Shown here piece by piece: positions 58,659 through 64,000 of a stretch of 64,000 bases of DNA. The stretch comes from Punctularia strigosozonata HHB-11173 SS5. Taxonomy: Eukaryota; Basidiomycota; Agaricomycetes; Corticiales; Punctulariaceae. The stretch is taken from contig NW_006767437.1 in the NCBI RefSeq assembly GCF_000264995.1, forward strand, positions 1,484,659 to 1,548,658, given 5' to 3'. The first letter of the stretch is position 1. Every line of letters begins with the position of its first letter. The notes beneath the pieces were generated by a model. The model saw only the letters and a program-made list of their open reading frames with translations. It ran no database searches and was not told where the DNA came from. Made by a program: the position numbers and the translations under genes.

Positions 58659-60569
58659 ATGCCGGCCATCGACCTCCCCGCCGTCACGGTCGCCGTCGCC
58701 CTCCTGGGCCTTTCTGCATGGCTCAAGCTGAGGGCCCAGGGCGGCAATGGCCTCGCCGTTCGCCCTCCTTGGGCATGGGCGTGGATCCCCTGGGTCGGAA
58801 ATGCCTTCGACTACAAGAACGGGCCCGATACTTGGACGCGTAGCGTCGAGAAGAGACTCGGACCCGTCTTCCGCTCCAAAGTGTTGGGCAAACCCGTCAT
58901 ATTCTGCTTGCATGTAGGACCTCTCTCTGTGACCGCGTTTATTCGAAATATCCCTAACGTGTCTCACCCCAGAGGAAACTCATTGCCGAGATATTCAAAA
59001 ACCACAAGGATTTTTCCTTCACGCCCATTAGGACCGATGCGCATCACCGCGTGTTCGCTGTAAGCAAAGTTGCCGTTTCCGACGCTGAAGGCCAGCGTGC
59101 CATGTTTGCGGAGTTGTCCCGGTACGCGGCATCTTATTGTATGGAGTGCGCGTGGAGCGTGTCTCTGATCCTCCCTCCCTTTTGTGTCTCATCACAGCGT
59201 TCTCGCCAAGAAGGCGTTCGGTCCGATGGTCTTCCACATCTCGGCCAACATGGCGTCCCGCTTCGGCGCCCTGATCGACCAGATGACGCCCCTCGAGCGC
59301 CAGAACGGCAAACAATTCGAGCTCATGAAGCTCATCCCGCCCTTGTTGTACGTTCCAGTTCTCAAACCGCCAAATGGAGAAGTGCCTGATCGCGGTTCGC
59401 TCCAGTTACGCCGCGAGTGCTCAGGGCATGTTCGGCGACACATTCCCGGCCGACGAGATCTTCAAGTCGAACACCGACTTCGAGGATCAGTTTGGTGTGA
59501 GTCGTTACATCCACTCCAGAGGCCGGACCTGACGCGCTCATGCTTGCTATTTATAGCTTATGTACACCGGCCTGCCCTTCCCGTTCCTGGTCAGCCGGGG
59601 CGTCGCCGGGCGCGACCGCTGCATCGCGCGCGTCAAGGAGGCACTTGCCCAGTACGAGTCGGGCGAGGCGCAGCCGACCTACTTCATGCAGGTCATGTTC
59701 GACCTCCGCCACACCCTCGGCTGGTCCTCACAAGACCTCGCCGCCTACCTCCACTCCTACCTCTTCGCGCTCACCTCCAACACCATCTACGCCGCCTACT
59801 GGGTCACCGTCTACGTTTTCTCCAACCCGTGGCTCCTCCCCGACATCCGGGACGAAGTCGACCTCGCCCAGGCCAAGTTCTCGGCCGAGAACCCGAACCA
59901 GCACCCGAACGGGCTCTTCGAGCAGCTCGGCACGATGGACGTCGACTACCCGCTCCTCAACTCGATCATCAACGAGTCCCTCCGGCTCTGCTCGAACGGC
60001 ACGAGCGTGCGCGAGGTGATGAACGACGTCGTCGCCGAGGTCCCGCCCTCGGACGCGCACCCGGCGCCCAAGCCCGTCTTCTTCAAGAAGGGCGACATCA
60101 TCTACATGCCGAACCGGTACCACCACCTCAACCCGGATGAGTTCGAGGACGCGTTCCGCTTCCACCCCCGCCGCTTCATGGACGACAGCAGCGCGAAGAA
60201 GCTCAGGCAGGGCTTCTTCATGCCCTTCGGCGGAGGCGTCTCTGTCGTACGTGTCTCTCTCGCCGATACCCGTTCAGGATCGCAATCTGACAGAGCCCAC
60301 GTCTTCCCTCCTAGTGCACCGGCCGTCACCTCGCCCTCGCCGAGCTGAAGGCGCTGATCATCATCCTCATCCGCGCCTTCGACATCGACTACGCCGGCCT
60401 CATCGACGCGAACGGCAAGACCGTCCCGTCCTCCACCCTCCCGCTGGGCAAGAACGAGAAGTCGTACCCCGTCCCGCCGTACGCCAACGGCTCCGGCTCC
60501 GCCATCCTGCACCCGGAGGGCGACATGTTGGTGAAGATGAGGCCGCGTCCGGGAGGCACGCGCTGGTGA
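58659..60569 (+). CDS. Cytochrome P450 (cluster P450-5), CYP7/8-like
   Basis: Start ATG 58659 with a membrane anchor (DLPAVTVAVALLGLSAWL) and AWAWIPWVGNAFDY, the same pattern as P450-1 (APYWIPWIGSAL), so the two are likely related. K-helix NSIINESLRLCSNG, FHPRRFMDDSS, and heme loop MPFGGGVSV joined across an intron to CTGRHLALAELK. The I-helix LFALTSNTIYAAYW lacks AGx(D/E)T. C-terminus MRPRPGGTRW. About six exons. Its last 384 bases are duplicated at 16441–16812. Together with the divergent P450-4 it is the right end of the cluster. Confidence 0.87.
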
Positions 60570-61426
60570 TCGCTTTGTCATTTAGACCCCTCCCCCTTCC
60601 ATGTGTGTATCTTAGGCGTTTGCTGTACTCGTTTGAAAGAATGGATATGAGAAACAGTTGGTTATCAAGAGAAGCGCATGTTGAATTACGACTGATCAAG
60701 CATGTAGTAGCGAGTACAGGAGAAAGCACAACGATAAGGACAGCGAAAGTTGGAGCAGATACACGGTATTCGTCCGGTCGCGAAGCTACTCACGCGCCTG
60801 AGCCTTCTTGCTGTCGGAACGGAGAACGCGGGTCGAGGTTGACTGGCTGAGGCGACTGCGTTTGTTTCTCTCAGAGGTCGTGAACCGGTCGCGTAGACCC
60901 GCCTCGCCATGGCTGCCACTACGTGTAGCATACGTGTCCTGGATGTCGTCTTCTTCCGTGCGGCTACGTTTATAACGTCTAGACCTGTGCAGCACGTTTG
61001 ATGCTGGCTCTGCAGGCTGGTCATTGTTGGCAGGTTGAGCGACGATTCCGTTTTCCGGCGGTGGGTCGTCCACGAGGGGCAAGGCATCACGGCCAGCTTT
61101 GAGGACGGCGAGGAACTCATCGTATGTAGGGGGTATATAGCCTGGTTTCATTGATTGGTCCATGTTGAACGTGGCCAAAAGTTTCCTGACCGTCTCCTTC
61201 AAGGGCTCGAAATACGGGTGGAAGTCCGCGAGTAAGCTATCAAAGCGAGACAGCAACTGCCCAAGCTTGTTGCTAGCTACGTCCTGTACGGTGTCGCCGA
61301 CAAGCCAAATTTTGAGTCGACTCTTCATGATATCAAAAGACCGTCGATATTGACCCGGGCCTTCGAGCGTGATGCACGCCCAACATAGCACGTAGAAGAA
61401 CGACTCCAAGTCGTGGTGTACCTTGT
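60186..61426. repeat. Right copy of 1.23-kb direct repeat flanking the cluster
   Basis: Same orientation as 16441–17669. It contains the 3' end of the intact P450-5 and the 3' part of a FunK1 kinase gene on the minus strand. Matching stops exactly where the LTR begins at 61427. Confidence 0.9.
60786..61426 (-). pseudogene. FunK1 kinase 3' part, cut by an LTR
   Basis: Minus-strand frame reading HHDLESFFYVLCWACITLEG and, after it, SFDIMKSRLKIWLVGDTV, then a basic tail ending SDSKKAQARE, the C-lobe and tail of a FunK1 kinase. Unlike the left copy it has no stop after SFDIM. The upstream part of the gene is missing here because a retrotransposon lies at 61427 onward; the rest may lie beyond it. 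Confidence 0.8.
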
Positions 61427-61717
61427 TGTGAGGACCAAGGCCGGGGAGGGTTCGCGAGACGAGGAGTAAGGGCGTAGAATAGATAGTAAGATAGCGCGTG
61501 GATACAGAGAGTCACTGGCGTTGCCAAGATGAGGTTCTAATGCGACGAGAGAGAGCTTTAAGTATTCTACGAAGTCCAACCAAGACCGGCGGGACAGGTG
61601 AAGAGAACACATCAAACTATAACTAATCGACACGGGTGCGTCAAAAACCTGACAAGCGTCAGGAAAAGCTACCGGCCGTTCTACGTTAAGTCCGCGGCGA
61701 GCCTGTTCATGACATCA
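61427..61717 (-). repeat. 3' LTR of the Ty3/gypsy element
   Basis: Plus-strand bounds TGTGAGGACC…GTTCATGACATCA give the TG…CA ends. A polypurine tract (AAAGAAGGGG on the minus strand, about 61719–61728) lies just inside, as expected. The left boundary is fixed independently by where the 1.23-kb duplication stops matching. Confidence 0.82.
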
Positions 61718-61749
61718 TCCCCTTCTTTAGGCGCGAAGGAGGAGCTCCG

Positions 61750-64000
61750 CTAAGCGTCAGGGTCGTATCGTGTCGGAGGTTTTGAGACACGTCCGGAGCG
61801 CATCGTGGTCTGCGCCGGGGGAACGTAGTCGGATCGAAGATTGACTCGAGCGGCTGGAGGTGGAGATGCGGGACGCGGTGCAGCTTCAGGGATTTGAGGC
61901 GCGGGTTCGTCTGTCACGGCGGCATCATTCAAGTTGTTCGAAGGAGTAGAATTAGTGATGTGAATAGCACCTGATAAGTCTCGAGACAGAGCCGCGGCGG
62001 GAGGTCGAGGCGCTCGCGGGTGACGACGGTGGAACCGGTCAGTCAGTTCGTTGAGCGTCGATGGAAGATCCGACAAGGGAACCCAAGAGTCTTCGGACTC
62101 GTCCGCGCCTTGGTAGCGGACGAGATATTCGTAGCGCTGGCCGATCTTGCAAACGTCGAGAACCGCCGAGATGCGGGAGGCGGGATCGGCTTCAGGTGCA
62201 AGATCGAATGGTTCAGGCGAGGCGTGCGTGCGGAATTCCGAAGGATCGAGATAGGGTTCGAGAAGCGACACATGAAAGACCGGGTGGAGACGAGAAAGGT
62301 ACGAGGGGAGCTGGAGTTGGTACGAGGATGAGCCACACTTGCGAAGGATCGGGTACGGGCCGAGATGTCGGTGGTCGAGCTTGTCGGAAGGCCGCAAAGT
62401 CTTGATGTTTCGCCGAAGGAGCCAGACGAGCTGGCCCGGCCGAAAATCCGGAGCTGAGAGGACGTGTCGATTGAAAGCCTTCGCCTGGGCTTCTTGTGCG
62501 TGTTGTAACTCAGCCTTGAGCTCGGCGTGAATTTGTCGAAGTCGAGAGGCGAGATCCGAGGCGGCGGGGACGTTGGACGAATCAGTAAGACGAGGCTCGA
62601 AAACGGGGTGATGTCCAGTAAGCGCATAGAACGGCGTGACACGGGTCGAAGCGTTCTCCGCGTTGTTGAACGCGAATTCCGCAAGCGGCAGATAGTCGAC
62701 CCAGTCGTCCTGCTGGTAAGAGCAGTAGGCACGTAAGTAGGTCTCAAGCGTTTGGTTAGTGCGCTCGGTGAGACCATCCGTGCGGGGATGATACGCTGTT
62801 GACGTGCGGACATCGATCTGCAACAGGGTCATTAGCTCCGACCAGAAACGTGAGATGAAGACGCTTCCCCGGTCGGATATGATTGATTCTGGCAGGCCGT
62901 GGTATCGGAAGATGCGATCGAGGAAGAGCCAGGCGAGTTCCGGCGCGGACATAGCCTCTTTGCATGGGATGAAGTGGGCGGCGCGAGAGTGTCGGTCGCA
63001 GACGACCCAGATAGAATCGTAGCCGTGAGACGCCGGAAGTTTGACGATGAAGTCCATGGATATCGAAAGCCAAGGTCGAGTGGGGATGTCGAGAGGTTGG
63101 AGGAGCCCATAAGGCTTATGTCGGACAGCCTTGATGCGACTGCACACATCGCACGCCAAAACGTAGCAACGGCAGTACGTGACGATTCCAGGCCAGGAAT
63201 AATCTCGTTGGACTAGTGACAGAGTCCGTGCGCGACCAGGATGTCCTGCGGTGATAGAGTCGTGTCGTGAGTGCAGAATATCGGCTCGTATAGAACGCGG
63301 GACGAATAGACGTCCCTTGTGGAATACAAGACCGTTCTGAGCGGTGAAGTCGAGATTTCCGGCCGCCACGGCTTCGCGCCATTCATCGTCGGATTCGAAA
63401 GCGTCTTGGAATCTCTTGAGAAGATCCGAAGAGTCGATCGAAAGAGTTGTAAGCGCTGAAAGCGTGGATATTGAAAGACCGGTTGGAGATGTCGAGAAAA
63501 GTCGCTCTGTGTGCGACGCCGAGAGGATTTGCTGTGCCATGATGTTGCGAGCGGCATCCCCTTCTTTAAGGGCGAAGTCGGGGCGGCGGGAGGGTGCGTC
63601 CGCGACATTCTTTAGTCCGGGGCCCCAGGTCAACCTAAAGTTAAATTCTGCGAGAAAGAGTGACCAGCGAGCTTGTCGACAATTAAGAACGCGAGTCGTC
63701 ATGAAATACTCAAGGTTACGGTGATTGGAAATGACCGAAACGGGCTCGGGAGTGCCGACGAGCCAGGCGCGCATATCCCGGAAGGACTCGACGATCGCGA
63801 GGAGTTCTTTATCGTGCACGTCGTAACTGATTTCAGCTGGCGTGAACTTGCGAGAATAGTAACCGATAGGGTGAAGGCGACCGTCTTCATCCGGTTGTTG
63901 GAGTACACCGGAAAGGGCGAAGTCGGAAGCGTCCGTGCAGAGCGTACACGGTTTGGCGGGGTCGTAATGGCGAAGGACCGGGAACGAAACAAGAGCCTTC
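61750..64000 (-). CDS. Gypsy pol: RNase H, integrase, chromodomain (partial)
   Basis: Reading into the window from its right edge on the minus strand: TDASDFALSGVL (RNase H), HDKELLAIVESFRDMRAWL, an integrase zinc region with GHPGRARTLSLVQRDYSW and CDVCSRIK, the core with MDFIVKLP, SDRGSVFIS and DGLTERTNQTLE, then HPVFHVSLLEPY and a chromodomain (YEYLVRYQG, DSWVPLSDLP). The gene ends at 61750 with a Pro/Ala-rich tail. Part of a retroelement fossil; reverse transcriptase and gag lie outside the window. Confidence 0.88.
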   Translation of the reverse strand, partial: KALVSFPVLRHYDPAKPCTLCTDASDFALSGVLQQPDEDGRLHPIGYYSRKFTPAEISYDVHDKELLAIVESFRDMRAWLVGTPEPVSVISNHRNLEYFMTTRVLNCRQARWSLFLAEFNFRLTWGPGLKNVADAPSRRPDFALKEGDAARNIMAQQILSASHTERLFSTSPTGLSISTLSALTTLSIDSSDLLKRFQDAFESDDEWREAVAAGNLDFTAQNGLVFHKGRLFVPRSIRADILHSRHDSITAGHPGRARTLSLVQRDYSWPGIVTYCRCYVLACDVCSRIKAVRHKPYGLLQPLDIPTRPWLSISMDFIVKLPASHGYDSIWVVCDRHSRAAHFIPCKEAMSAPELAWLFLDRIFRYHGLPESIISDRGSVFISRFWSELMTLLQIDVRTSTAYHPRTDGLTERTNQTLETYLRAYCSYQQDDWVDYLPLAEFAFNNAENASTRVTPFYALTGHHPVFEPRLTDSSNVPAASDLASRLRQIHAELKAELQHAQEAQAKAFNRHVLSAPDFRPGQLVWLLRRNIKTLRPSDKLDHRHLGPYPILRKCGSSSYQLQLPSYLSRLHPVFHVSLLEPYLDPSEFRTHASPEPFDLAPEADPASRISAVLDVCKIGQRYEYLVRYQGADESEDSWVPLSDLPSTLNELTDRFHRRHPRAPRPPAAALSRDLSGAIHITNSTPSNNLNDAAVTDEPAPQIPEAAPRPASPPPAARVNLRSDYVPPAQTTMRSGRVSKPPTRYDPDA

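Larger units (their letters stand above)
61427..64000 (-). mobile_element. Ty3/gypsy LTR retrotransposon, chromovirus type (partial, runs off window)
   Basis: A fossil element on the minus strand with a 291-base 3' LTR and a long pol region that continues past the window end. Pol parts in order: RNase H end, integrase with HHCC zinc motif and D,D,E core, and a C-terminal chromodomain, the mark of chromoviruses. The visible pol part reads whole. It is inserted in the right FunK1 copy, with the junction at 61426/61427; the left 5 bases CTTGT would be the target duplication, whose partner is outside the window. Little decay is visible, which suggests a fairly young copy. Confidence 0.88.

Noticed and set aside
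28726-60569. Calling this the pleuromutilin cluster
   Set aside because: Gene number differs, an AKR is added, no acetyltransferase is seen, and the cyclase differs at its class I motif.

Overview
The window looks like nuclear DNA of a filamentous basidiomycete (Agaricomycetes). Genes are dense and broken by many short GT–AG introns of about 50–75 bases with CTGAC/CTGAT-like branch sites. The families fit this group: FunK1-type kinase, F-box proteins, many P450s and a two-domain diterpene cyclase. I cannot name the species.

Left arm (1–24.9 kb). A tandem repeat of about 127 bp, with a roughly 510-bp higher-order period, fills the first kilobase. Poorly coding sequence follows, with traces of two unrecognised or decayed genes. 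Housekeeping genes come next: an STK16/ENV7-like kinase, an acidic/basic nucleolar-type protein head-to-head with a mitochondrial Dss1-like RNB exoribonuclease, an FHA-domain kinase, a YIPF6/Yip4-like Golgi membrane protein and an F-box protein. After these lies a FunK1 kinase gene split by a complete-looking PIF/Harbinger DNA transposon of 3,166 bp, which carries a transposase and a Myb/trihelix-like partner. A small zinc-ribbon protein and a secreted FAD-linked oxidase follow.

Centre and right (28.7–60.6 kb). This is the main content: a diterpenoid biosynthetic gene cluster. It holds a GGPP synthase, a bifunctional class II/class I labdane-type diterpene synthase (both DxDD and DExxD motifs), five cytochrome P450s of several types, a short-chain dehydrogenase, an aldo-keto reductase and a decayed GMC alcohol oxidase. 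A C2H2 zinc-finger protein (possible regulator) and an F-box protein lie inside it. Three gene pairs are divergently transcribed from shared intergenic regions of 290–372 bp. The inferred route is IPP/DMAPP to GGPP, then class II cyclisation and class I ionisation to a polycyclic diterpene, then several P450 oxidations and redox trimming by SDR and AKR. It is related in logic to the pleuromutilin cluster, but has more P450s, an added AKR and no visible acetyltransferase, so the product should differ.

Flanks. A 1.23-kb segment (P450 3' end plus FunK1 3' end) occurs twice in the same orientation, at 16.44–17.67 and 60.19–61.43 kb, bracketing the cluster. Each copy lies next to a mobile element: Harbinger inside the left FunK1 gene, and a Ty3/gypsy chromovirus inserted at the right copy and running off the window end. 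The cluster therefore sits between direct repeats 43.75 kb apart, which could allow loss or amplification by recombination.
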